Shown here one piece after another: positions 16,201 to 22,545 of a stretch of 22,545 bases of DNA. The stretch comes from a virus: the IMG/VR virus record IMGVR_UViG_3300044627_003126, positions 1 through 22,545 of that record, one strand, 5' to 3'. The notes beneath the pieces were generated by a model, which saw nothing but the letters and a program-made list of their open reading frames with translations, was not told where the DNA came from and made no database searches. Positions within the stretch are counted from its first letter, which is position 1, and each line of letters opens with the position of its first letter. Both the position numbers and the translations under genes were made by a program.

Positions 16201-16432
16201 TTTTGGTAAAGGAAAATATCCAGATAAATGGCCGTTGGATGTCAAACAAGGACCAGCAAAAGGTGGTGCACATGAATGGGGTTGGCGAGAATGGGCACAT
16301 CTCCAGGCACCTGATAAAATTCAAGTTCAACTATGGAGTGCATACACAACAGATTTGTGGGCATCTGCAAAATTAAAACCGGCAGATATGCTTAATGGTG
16401 ATAAACGTGCATTATTTTATTCAAGAAAATAG
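13211..16432 (+). CDS. Giant multidomain tail protein with N-terminal GH19 lysozyme domain
   Basis: Residues about 20-187 of this 1073-residue protein are a glycoside hydrolase family 19 (chitinase/lysozyme-type) domain: FLGQTAHETGNYFYEEE (49-65, general acid Glu56), KFKGRGFVQLTGRHNY (88-103), WYFLE (136-140) and ISKFVNGGTNGLADRQ (161-176). A Ser/Thr/Asn linker (189-230) leads to a middle region with IRSDGGLNHRFY and many aromatic residues, which I do not recognise, then a GTSG repeat linker (513-528), a Lys-rich stretch, another unknown domain (about 555-760), a Gly-rich linker (about 770-790) and an unknown 275-residue C-terminal domain rich in Trp and His. GGAGA at 13201-13205 precedes ATG. 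GH19 cleaves beta-1,4 glycan bonds of the wall, complementing the adjacent CHAP enzyme. The rest may form a tail-tip scaffold or bind receptors. Confidence 0.85.
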   Translation: MAVSISPLMNDPAFNGTSKNKTDKKLFLQALPAILGAYKMTNTFRLVHFLGQTAHETGNYFYEEEIASGEKYNGRSDLGNKQPGDGPKFKGRGFVQLTGRHNYTLFQKKTGVDFTSTLDAARKVLQPQYLWSSAGWYFLEQRPKFFGVADQGINNNTILPISKFVNGGTNGLADRQKKTFHFGSLFGQTNQTVSVPVSSTNPIATPVVSTTTGTTDVTNNGATQPAAASAVCTDMDKLDGKLKSNEGPNGAGDVAFDPVPPPKRDTPIRSDGGLNHRFYQRPSKEGLPATLEEMVNKKNKWYKRYWAYRPNEGLGFGSEKFESTITQNSKNLITSLIPYWPPVDLPVSASVSGSKQSGDLDPKPTVNGSWKNLINGQGDIKSVWDIPILLNTYDVGVFNQNIGYTFEAGNELHMTILPEKTVINRGKSLGIGSGTNTITTEKANKDSSWQHWPKWDGIWVKHCLNSSGYTTFAGIDISVDQYHQTILAGGKGGGKLVNIPGYIETAVSGSDNSGTSGTSGTSGTSGTSGNSTETVNTKAKNKKVAKEKVKKEKDWSWKEMLANSKQDGIFKPSKLWFQPTYLNADEKLQDGDIAIFIVDYHFTKDGKFTPKGEKLLKKIIELNWKLAIVSTIPHHTSQSIKCRAEVLAYLDETGEMITIGGDTKPYKGDSTAEIGSHIAVKTTSIHEIAGLQSDSWINGSVVISKVKSSPSEDQREGGLNTKFYISEIMDKYIKEIDNQPEKLTGRLFNFIREKIKYKPQAAPVQTDTGGSTGTVVGAGAGGLGASSPPPNIVVPAGQRVFAGGSKQNVYGQSLGWILVLWSHVLKRYVITQGAKKGNVIWKDFAIGNLGQSRSLADTKAGGPGRSTSSLHAALLGNDITFHHPEYTDVVDGRRPSGPVPGLTPFPTYNTVKGQIPNYCAKGNTVPVYGANVPPCTGAAMFFSDYGQELYNLKLNIARNPKKFIDQYGFPATTADRKHGAPVLPSFGLHNIDWGQDVFGKGKYPDKWPLDVKQGPAKGGAHEWGWREWAHLQAPDKIQVQLWSAYTTDLWASAKLKPADMLNGDKRALFYSRK
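14747..14797 (+). repeat. Second Gly-Thr-Ser linker tandem repeat
   Basis: Five to six in-frame 9-base units of the form TCNGGAACA or AGTGGAACA encode SGTSGTSGTSGTSGTSG. Serine codons switch from TCT/TCC to AGT across the tract, so the peptide is conserved more than the DNA. Same peptide as the repeat at 9296-9337 in the spike gene. Confidence 0.9.
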
Positions 16433-16454
16433 ATCATGATATATTTTTGTAATA

Positions 16455-16465
16455 GATATTTATTG
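16455..16465 (+). promoter_or_regulatory. ATATTTATTG spacer element, candidate late promoter
   Basis: GATATTTATTG lies in the 63-base spacer after the giant GH19 gene, 33 bases before ATG 16496, with AAAAAGG (16481-16487) as ribosome site between. This is the most promoter-like placement of the four spacer elements and would serve the gp25-gp6 operon. Confidence 0.4.
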
Positions 16466-16495
16466 TAAAGTTAAACAAATAAAAAGGTTTATAGC

Positions 16496-16933
16496 ATGGA
16501 TAGTGAAAATTTTTTCAAAAAAATTCGTAGCATAATAAGAGAAGAAATTGATTATGCTTTAGAAAAAAAAATACCTAAAAATTCTGTTTCCAAATCATCT
16601 CAAACAAAAGAAATAGAGCACGGAATGAAATTGTATAAAGAACAATACAATGGTAAAAAACCTGCGGTAAAAAAACCTACTGCAAGTAATTCTAAATTTA
16701 ATTCAATACAAGATATTTTGAATGAAACAAAAAGAACATTAAACGAAAGTATGGAAATGGAAAGAGAATTTACCTTTACATCAGATATGGCTGAAAATTT
16801 TGGTTATTCAAATCAAAGCGCTGCTATTCCACAAGGATATTCTTCCAATGATATACCAGAAAATGTAATGGATGCATTGACAAAAGATTATTCGGCTCTT
16901 ATGAAAGCAATAGATGAAAAGAAAGGGAGATGA
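16496..16933 (+). CDS. Small structural-cluster protein before gp25
   Basis: This 145-residue protein starts with an amphipathic helix (FFKKIRSIIREEIDYALEKK, residues 6-25), then a Lys/Ser-rich flexible stretch (28-70), a helical Asn/Glu/Met-rich part (about 73-95) and a C-terminal helix ending KAIDEKKGR. It has no membrane segment. Similar short proteins with an N-terminal 'REEIxxAL' helix lie beside gp25 in other T4-like phages as I remember them, but I know no function. AAGG at 16484-16487 gives a fair ribosome site. The stop is 3 bases before the gp25 start, and its last codons hold the gp25 ribosome site, so the two are likely coupled. A baseplate wedge accessory role is a reasonable guess. 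Confidence 0.65.
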   Translation: MDSENFFKKIRSIIREEIDYALEKKIPKNSVSKSSQTKEIEHGMKLYKEQYNGKKPAVKKPTASNSKFNSIQDILNETKRTLNESMEMEREFTFTSDMAENFGYSNQSAAIPQGYSSNDIPENVMDALTKDYSALMKAIDEKKGR

Positions 16934-16936
16934 TAA

Positions 16937-17440
16937 TTGGCACTTTATAGAAGAAAACGAGTAGTTGTAAACACCCCTAATGTTGATATTCAATTAACAA
17001 AACCAATAGGGATAACTATTCCATTCAATAAACCGAGTGGAATTTTTAATCAAAGTTTTACAAACCATGAACAAGTTTTTTCTAACTTAAAAAATTTATT
17101 ACTGACAAATAAGGGTGAACGGTATATGCTTCCGGAATTTGGAACAGATATACGTGCAGTTCTTTTTGAAAATATAACAAGTGAAGATGCATTTACAAAT
17201 TCAATAAATGGGGAAATTGAATCGGCAATATCCGAATGGATGCCTTATTTGGTAATTACGGAACTCGAAACAACAATTCCATCATACGATCAAAGAATTG
17301 ATGAACAAGAACATTCCGTGAGAATCAAATTAGTTGTTCAAATTGGTTCAACAAACATTTATTTACCAATTCAAATACTTATATCTGATACCGGAGAATT
17401 AGAAATAAGAGAGGCAGTCTACAATGGCAGATTTAGTTAA
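16937..17440 (+). CDS. Baseplate wedge subunit, gp25-like
   Basis: Gp25 family proteins (GPW/gp25) form the core of the baseplate wedge in contractile tails and injection systems, next to gp6. The 167-residue product shows VNTPNVDIQLTKPIGITIPF (11-30), EQVFSNLKNLLLTNKGERYM (45-64) and PEFGTDIRAVLFENI (66-80), the family's signature EPR-type core, then a beta strand domain with IRIKL-like strands to the end. The start is TTG at 16937: GGGAGA (16925-16930) lies 6 bases upstream, and the family similarity begins at ALYRRKR; no in-frame ATG is suitable. The end overlaps gp6 by 17 bases. It is a little longer than T4 gp25 (132 residues). Confidence 0.92.
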   Translation: MALYRRKRVVVNTPNVDIQLTKPIGITIPFNKPSGIFNQSFTNHEQVFSNLKNLLLTNKGERYMLPEFGTDIRAVLFENITSEDAFTNSINGEIESAISEWMPYLVITELETTIPSYDQRIDEQEHSVRIKLVVQIGSTNIYLPIQILISDTGELEIREAVYNGRFS

Positions 17441-19313
17441 AAAAGATATTCGTTACTTATCAAGAGATTTTACTTCTCTTAAACAAAATCTTATTGATTT
17501 TGCTAAAAATTATTTTCCGAATACATATCAAGATTTTAATGAAACATCGCCTGGAATGATGTTTTTAGAAATGGCAGCTTATGTAGGAGATGTTTTATCG
17601 TATTACACCGATGTTACATTGCAAGAATCAATGATATTACATTCTAGCGAAAGAACCAATGTATTAAACATTGCACAGTCACTTGGTTATATGCCAAAAA
17701 ATAGAATAGCTGCAACTGTAAGTTTGGATGTATTTCAAATAGTTCCTGCCATTGCGAGTGGTAGTTCTATTATTCCTGATTATTCTTATGCATTTGCAAT
17801 AGAACCTGGAATGGTTGTAGGATCTGGAACAGGAACTACTGTTGAATTTAGAACAATAGACTACATTGATTTCAAATTTAGTAGTAGTTTTGATCCAACA
17901 GAAGTTACACCATTTGAAGTTGATGCAAACGGAGAAGTATTATTTTGGTTATTAAAAAAATCTGTAAAAGCTGTTTCCGGAACAATACAAGCAATAAATT
18001 ATGAATTTACGGATCCAAAACCATACGATAGAGTGACATTACAGGATCCAAATTTAATAGAAATACTATATGGTATAGATTCAGACAATAACGTTTGGTA
18101 TAATGTTCCTTATTTGGCAGTTGATACAATTTTCGATCCGGTTGTAAACATATCAAGAAATGATAGAACACTATCAAAACACAGAAATGAAACACCGTAT
18201 TTATTAAAGTTAAAAAAAGTTTCTAGACGATTTACCATTAGAACTGTTGATCTTGGAACGTATGATATACAATTTGGTGCAGGTGTTTCCGATTTAGATG
18301 ATGAACTTTTAATTCCAAATCCAGATTTGGTCGGTAATTCATTGATTGGAACTGAAACAGCAACATCTGCAGATATTGATCCATCAAATTTTCTTTATAC
18401 AAAAACTTATGGATTGGCTCCAAATAACACAACACTTACAGTATACTATACAACGGGAAATGGTATAAATGATAATGTTGCAAGTGATACATTAACCAAT
18501 GTAATAACAAGAGAAATTTTATTAGATGAAACTGGATTGGATCCAGTTTTATATCAACAGGCGGTTGCAAGTTTAGCAGTAACAAATCCCAATCCTGCTG
18601 TTGGTGCAAAAGATTTAGAAGATATAAATGAAATCAGACAAAATGCTCTCGCATCTTTTGCTTCACAAAATCGTGCAGTAACAAAAGAAGATTATATTAT
18701 TCGTGCTTATAGTTTACCAGCAAGATATGGTTCTATTGCAAAGGCATATATTTCAAAAGATACACAGCTTATTTCAAACGCAATTTACAATAGTGATAGA
18801 GTTCAAAATGACTTGGCATTAAATTTTTATGTTCTTGGTTACGATTCAAACCAAAAACTTACAATGATAAATGATGCAACAAAAGAAAATTTGAAAACAT
18901 ATCTAAATCACCACAGAATACTTACAGATGCTGTTAATATAAGAGATGCATACATAATAAACATAGGTATTGAATTTGATGTTATCATATTACCTGATCA
19001 AAATAGCAATCAAGTAATTCTTCGATGTATAAATGCTCTTAAAAAATACTTTGATATAAAAAAATGGCAAATAAACCAACCTATTGTAATAAGTAATATA
19101 TTTACCGAATTGGATAAAGTAGAAGGGGTTCAAACTGTTGTTGATGTAAAAATTAAAAACTTGTATGACACAACTCTTGGTTATTCACAACACGCATATA
19201 ATATACAAGAAGCAACAAAAGATGGAATAATTTTTCCCTCACTTGATCCTTCTATATTTGAAATAAAATATCCAGATAATGATATTATTGGTAAAGTGAG
19301 GGCATTTGGATGA
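17424..19313 (+). CDS. Baseplate wedge subunit, gp6-like (baseplate J family)
   Basis: Gp6/J proteins form the ring of the baseplate and drive the shape change on infection. The 629 residues are close to T4 gp6 (660). The N-terminal block is well conserved: DIRYLSRDFTSLKQNLIDFA (8-27), NETSPGMMFLEMAAYVGDVLSYYTD (39-63, key residues Pro43, Glu49, Tyr53, Asp56), then ERTNVLNIAQSLGYMPK (76-92). The family's RAVTKEDYIIRAYSLP and YGSIAKAYISKD segments are near 413-440. GAGAGG at 17409-17414 precedes ATG 17424. It overlaps gp25 upstream (17 bases) and the next gene downstream by ATGA (19310-19313), so the three are one translationally linked unit. Confidence 0.92.
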   Translation: MADLVKKDIRYLSRDFTSLKQNLIDFAKNYFPNTYQDFNETSPGMMFLEMAAYVGDVLSYYTDVTLQESMILHSSERTNVLNIAQSLGYMPKNRIAATVSLDVFQIVPAIASGSSIIPDYSYAFAIEPGMVVGSGTGTTVEFRTIDYIDFKFSSSFDPTEVTPFEVDANGEVLFWLLKKSVKAVSGTIQAINYEFTDPKPYDRVTLQDPNLIEILYGIDSDNNVWYNVPYLAVDTIFDPVVNISRNDRTLSKHRNETPYLLKLKKVSRRFTIRTVDLGTYDIQFGAGVSDLDDELLIPNPDLVGNSLIGTETATSADIDPSNFLYTKTYGLAPNNTTLTVYYTTGNGINDNVASDTLTNVITREILLDETGLDPVLYQQAVASLAVTNPNPAVGAKDLEDINEIRQNALASFASQNRAVTKEDYIIRAYSLPARYGSIAKAYISKDTQLISNAIYNSDRVQNDLALNFYVLGYDSNQKLTMINDATKENLKTYLNHHRILTDAVNIRDAYIINIGIEFDVIILPDQNSNQVILRCINALKKYFDIKKWQINQPIVISNIFTELDKVEGVQTVVDVKIKNLYDTTLGYSQHAYNIQEATKDGIIFPSLDPSIFEIKYPDNDIIGKVRAFG

Positions 19314-20482
19314 TATATGTAATATACCCAGAAAAAGATGCAACAATATACGAAAGAACGGAATCAAAAAATACCGGTCTTGATTCTATATTAGAAGTTT
19401 CACATATACTAATTGGCACTGCATCAAGGTATAATAGTAGAGTTCTGATGAAATTTGATACAAGTCAAATCGAAGAACAAGTGAGTGCAGGAAAAATTCC
19501 TGAAAATGCAAGGTACTATCTCATATTAAAAACTGCTGAAGTTAGAGAAATTCCACAAGAATATACTTTATATGCATATCCTGTATCATCTTCTTGGACA
19601 AATGGAACTGGAAGATTTGTAAACAATCCAATAGTAAACGATGGTGTATCATGGCGATATAGAACATCAGCAAATGTTGGAACAGAATGGGATATACCCC
19701 CAACAACTGCTAGTTTAGAATGGGATGATGTATCGGAAACATGGATTCAAGATGACGGAATATGGGGAAATAATGTACCAACTGCAACAGTTACATCATC
19801 TTATTTTTCAAAAGAAGGTGGTGGAACTTGGTGGGATTACGATAATGTTGAATGTACACAATCATTCTCTTTTGAAACACAAGATGTTTATATGGATGTT
19901 ACATCTATTTTTAGTAAATGGATTACTGGTTCGGGAAGATTTAATAACGATGGACTAATTTTGAAGTTTAGTAATGAATTGGAATCTTCGTTTGAAACTA
20001 TCAACAGTTTGAAGTTTTTTGCAACTGATAGTAATACAATATATGTTCCAAGAATCCACGTTATTTGGGATGATCAGTCATTTGTAACAGGAAGTTTAAC
20101 AGAAGTTGGTGAAAATAGTCTAAACTTAAATGTTAAAATGAAAAAGTTTTATTCCCAAGATGAAAAGGCAAAAATTAGAATATATGCAAATGAAAGATTT
20201 CCACAAAGAAGTTATACAACACAATCTTATCATATGATAAATTATCACTTACCGTCTTCATCTTATTACGAAATTAGAGATGCCCACACAGATGAGGCAA
20301 TCTTGCCATTTAACTCAACTGGTTCAAAAATAAGTTGTGACGAAAGTGGAAATTATTTCAATCTATGGATGAATGCATTTCAACCTGAAAGATTTTATAG
20401 AGTTGTAATAAAAGTTGAAAGAGATGGTGGTGATGTTGTAGAAATGTTTGATAATAATTACTACTTTAAGGTTACGAGATAA
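19310..20482 (+). CDS. DNRLRE-like virion structural protein
   Basis: The N-terminal half of this 390-residue protein resembles the DNRLRE domain of surface proteins: YPEKDATIYER (6-16), SKNTGLDSILEV (19-30), SRVLMKFDTSQIEE (43-56), YLILKTAEVREIP and TLYAYPVSSSWTNGTGRF (85-102), VYMDVTSIFSKWITG (193-207) and DGLILKFSNELES. Trp/Asp-rich turns fill the middle. The C-terminal part (about 265-390) looks like two further beta domains. There is no signal peptide, so it is a virion protein; position right after gp6, where T4 has gp7 and gp8, suggests a baseplate edge, fibre-attachment or carbohydrate-binding role. The domain match is by pattern and not certain. Translation is coupled to gp6 through ATGA. 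Confidence 0.75.
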   Translation: MIYVIYPEKDATIYERTESKNTGLDSILEVSHILIGTASRYNSRVLMKFDTSQIEEQVSAGKIPENARYYLILKTAEVREIPQEYTLYAYPVSSSWTNGTGRFVNNPIVNDGVSWRYRTSANVGTEWDIPPTTASLEWDDVSETWIQDDGIWGNNVPTATVTSSYFSKEGGGTWWDYDNVECTQSFSFETQDVYMDVTSIFSKWITGSGRFNNDGLILKFSNELESSFETINSLKFFATDSNTIYVPRIHVIWDDQSFVTGSLTEVGENSLNLNVKMKKFYSQDEKAKIRIYANERFPQRSYTTQSYHMINYHLPSSSYYEIRDAHTDEAILPFNSTGSKISCDESGNYFNLWMNAFQPERFYRVVIKVERDGGDVVEMFDNNYYFKVTR

Positions 20483-20484
20483 TC

Positions 20485-21420
20485 ATGGCAATGTTAAAAA
20501 GAGATCCTGAAAATGGAAGAATAATAAGTTATACACCAATTAGTGATAAAAAAAATGAAGGGGTACTTGATGTTGCATTACTCGATGGTAGATATATTAG
20601 AAGTGATTTTGTAAATTTTGTAAATGTAAAATTTTCTTCTTTGCCAGATGCAATAAATGCAGAAAGAGTTGTATCTCAAAAAATATCTGCAATTAAAGAT
20701 CAATCGCTTCTTCCTGGAGAATTTGAGAGAATCACTGGTCAACCACAACCACCAAATTTATTACCGGAACAAATTCAGGCACTCGCAGCAAAAGAATACC
20801 TTAAAAGTATAGGAAATTTGATAGATACTGATAGTGATAGTACATTTGCTTTACAATCAAAAATTGATGAATTGCAGGCACAATTAGAACAAAAGGATTC
20901 TATAATAAGTGATCAATTACAAAGTATCAACAATTTTGATGATGTATTGGCATCTATTGCTTACGAAAGAAATGTTGCAATAAATAGAAATGACAGATTG
21001 AGAGAGGCAAATATATCATTACAACAACAAGCAGACGAAATACTGTTTAGAACAGAACTTGAAGTTGCAAAACAAAGAGAACAATCAATTCAATCTGCAC
21101 AAGATTTGAAGAACTCTTTATTAAATGTTGCCGATAAAACTGCAGAGATAACAAATTTGCAATCACAGTTTAATGATGTATCTCAAAATTTAAGTGGTGT
21201 ACAAAATGATATTGGTGGAATACAAAGTGATATAGTAAGACAAGAAAGTTTACTACAAGATGTAGATACCAAATCAAGTGATGCGGCAAATCAAGCAACG
21301 GATGCAAATAATAAAGCAGATGCATCATTGTTTAGAATGGAAGAGGCAAATGACAAAATAAGTGATATTTCAGAAGACGATAATGCAAAATCGGCATTTG
21401 AAAAAGTATTCCCAATATAA
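20485..21420 (+). CDS. Coiled-coil structural protein
   Basis: This 311-residue protein has a short folded N-terminus (residues 1-70, with NGRIISYTPIS and LLDGRYIRSDFVNF) and then a Pro-rich joint (QPQPPNLLP, about 86-94). From about 100 to the end it is nearly all helix with heptad-like Gln/Leu/Ile/Asp spacing: KIDELQAQLEQKDSIISDQL, QSIQSAQDLKNSLLNVADKT, and repeated SDAANQATDANNKADAS units typical of trimeric phage fibre stalks. It starts 2 bases after the previous stop and has only a poor ribosome site, so it depends on read-through translation from upstream. A short fibre, stalk or whisker-like part attached at the baseplate is likely; the exact partner is unknown. 'DGRY' near the N-terminus is common in fibre attachment segments. 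Confidence 0.7.
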   Translation: MAMLKRDPENGRIISYTPISDKKNEGVLDVALLDGRYIRSDFVNFVNVKFSSLPDAINAERVVSQKISAIKDQSLLPGEFERITGQPQPPNLLPEQIQALAAKEYLKSIGNLIDTDSDSTFALQSKIDELQAQLEQKDSIISDQLQSINNFDDVLASIAYERNVAINRNDRLREANISLQQQADEILFRTELEVAKQREQSIQSAQDLKNSLLNVADKTAEITNLQSQFNDVSQNLSGVQNDIGGIQSDIVRQESLLQDVDTKSSDAANQATDANNKADASLFRMEEANDKISDISEDDNAKSAFEKVFPI

Positions 21421-21432
21421 TAACAAGTTACA

Positions 21433-22545
21433 ATGAATAATTTTAGATATTCAAATATAGAAGAAATACTTGCTACCAAAAGTTTTATCCGTGGTAACAG
21501 ATTTAGAGAACAGAATTTAAGAAGAAAATTGGTTGTTCCTATTCTTAACGCAACTACTGCTGTTGAAGATCCTACCAGTATTGAACTTCATGTTTTTTTA
21601 GAAAATGGAACTTATATTGAGGGTGGTTCATTATATGATATTCCTTTTGTAATCGAAACACGAGAAGAAACTTTTTTAGTAGATGGGGAAAGACGAGTTT
21701 ATGACCGAAAGTATGCAATAGTAGATGTTCATAAACATTTACACGAAAACTTAAAATTACCAACTGGAAAATATAAAATTGTATACAATTTTATGAACAG
21801 TTTGGTAGGTGGTCCTTCAAATGCACCAAATAGAGTGTTCATATCAGATATATCTCCCGATAGAAAAGAATTAAGACTTGCGATAAAACAACTTGAAAAT
21901 GAATCTGCAAAACAAGAATTAACAAAATTTGTTTTGGATTACTTAAAAGATTCTTACTATATGCCACCAATAGTTTTGAACTTTGGTGAAAACATGATAG
22001 TTGATGTTATCAATGTTGCTACTGACGGTGATGCTAATTTCTTTTATGTAAAGTTATATGATCCATTACCGAGAGAAATAGATTTATACTATGAATGTTG
22101 GGTTGGAAGACAAACATTAAAACCTTGGATAGATACCGTTGATATATTGACACAAGAAGAAGAAAAAGGTATTCCATTTATTAAAGGACCTAATTTTGAA
22201 GTAAATTATGATTACTGGTTATCAACGGAAACTGATTACAAATCATGGAATGATTTATTATCAACCAATGTTCAAACATCCCAAGAGATATTGAACAGAT
22301 ATGTTCTTAATAGTGGATCGTCAGTAAATCTGAACATTGATTTTAGAGAGTTTGAAAATTTTGTATTTTATTCATCTGCTGAAGAAAGAGTTGAAAACTT
22401 TTTTTACAAAATAGGTTTGGTAGAAAATTACAATACACAACTTTCTTTATTGAACACTTATACTGGATCAGTAAAGGCAAATGTAACTAAATTAAAAGGT
22501 TTGAAAGACAAACTAATATCCGGATTTGATAATTTTGAGAAATGG
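21433..22545 (+). CDS. Large virion structural protein, 3'-truncated by window edge
   Basis: An open frame of 371 codons runs from ATG 21433 to the right edge without a stop, so the gene is longer than shown. It opens MNNFRYSNIEEILATKSFIR, then has alternating beta-rich and acidic segments, including PTGKYKIVYNFMNSLVGG (about 112-129) and RVFISDISPDRKELRLAIKQ (about 136-155), GENMIVDVINVATDGDANFFYVKLYDP (about 187-213), and a helical part with YSSAEERVENFFYKIGLV (315-332). The 'ISPDRKELRL' segment resembles large structural proteins found near the baseplate genes of T4-like phages of marine bacteria. No clear ribosome site is visible 5' of ATG (spacer AACAAGTTACA). It is the last gene in a run of co-directional tail genes. 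Function beyond structural is unknown. Confidence 0.75.
   Translation, partial: MNNFRYSNIEEILATKSFIRGNRFREQNLRRKLVVPILNATTAVEDPTSIELHVFLENGTYIEGGSLYDIPFVIETREETFLVDGERRVYDRKYAIVDVHKHLHENLKLPTGKYKIVYNFMNSLVGGPSNAPNRVFISDISPDRKELRLAIKQLENESAKQELTKFVLDYLKDSYYMPPIVLNFGENMIVDVINVATDGDANFFYVKLYDPLPREIDLYYECWVGRQTLKPWIDTVDILTQEEEKGIPFIKGPNFEVNYDYWLSTETDYKSWNDLLSTNVQTSQEILNRYVLNSGSSVNLNIDFREFENFVFYSSAEERVENFFYKIGLVENYNTQLSLLNTYTGSVKANVTKLKGLKDKLISGFDNFEKW

Noticed and set aside
16433-16495. Terminator after the GH19 gene
   Set aside because: The palindrome ATCATGAT and the T-run ATATTTTTG do not form a stable stem of useful length before the run.

Overview
The window looks like part of the genome of a contractile-tailed (myovirus) phage distantly related to T4. 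It is AT-rich, packed, and every recognisable gene is on the + strand with short gaps or overlaps. The anchors are a gp25-type baseplate wedge protein followed directly by a gp6-type wedge protein, a gp55-type late sigma factor, a gp5/gpV-type central spike protein, and several structural and membrane proteins of the kind seen in T4-like phages of aquatic bacteria. The host is probably Gram-negative, because a lipoprotein with a clear lipobox and an LTxxQ-like motif is present. A protein made almost only of the Fibrobacter succinogenes major paralogous domain hints at Bacteroidota, Fibrobacterota or relatives; this host guess is inference.

Left part (1-6051): a mixed accessory and metabolic block. 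It holds an acidic hypothetical protein, flavin-dependent thymidylate synthase (ThyX), a methyltransferase-like protein, a small membrane protein, the C-type-lectin-like Fib_succ protein behind a near-ideal ribosome binding site, and a periplasmic lipoprotein closed by an intrinsic terminator. Next come a UV damage endonuclease that looks like a separately expressed cassette, a four-helix membrane/coiled-coil protein whose start lies just after a long hairpin, and a ClpP-family serine protease without an ATPase partner.

Middle part (6052-7545): a small membrane protein translationally coupled (ATGA overlap) to the late sigma factor, then a small conserved virion-cluster protein that overlaps the first large tail gene.

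Right part (7514-22545): a baseplate/tail-tip module. It contains the spike protein with a C-terminal leucine-rich-repeat domain, a large helical protein ending in a paralogous LRR domain, a CHAP peptidoglycan hydrolase, a 1073-residue protein beginning with a GH19 glycoside hydrolase domain, a small linker protein, gp25 (TTG start), gp6, a DNRLRE-like fibre/structural protein, a coiled-coil protein, and the 5' part of a large structural protein that runs off the window.

The most distinctive points are: cell-wall cleavage split between two adjacent proteins (CHAP, GH19) rather than a lysozyme inside the spike; twin LRR domains on neighbouring baseplate proteins; a shared Gly-Thr-Ser linker repeat; and a recurring ATATTTAT-type sequence in intergenic spacers that may be the late-promoter element of this phage. 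No tRNA, CRISPR array, insertion sequence or integrase was seen, and no gene-free stretch exceeds about 130 bases.
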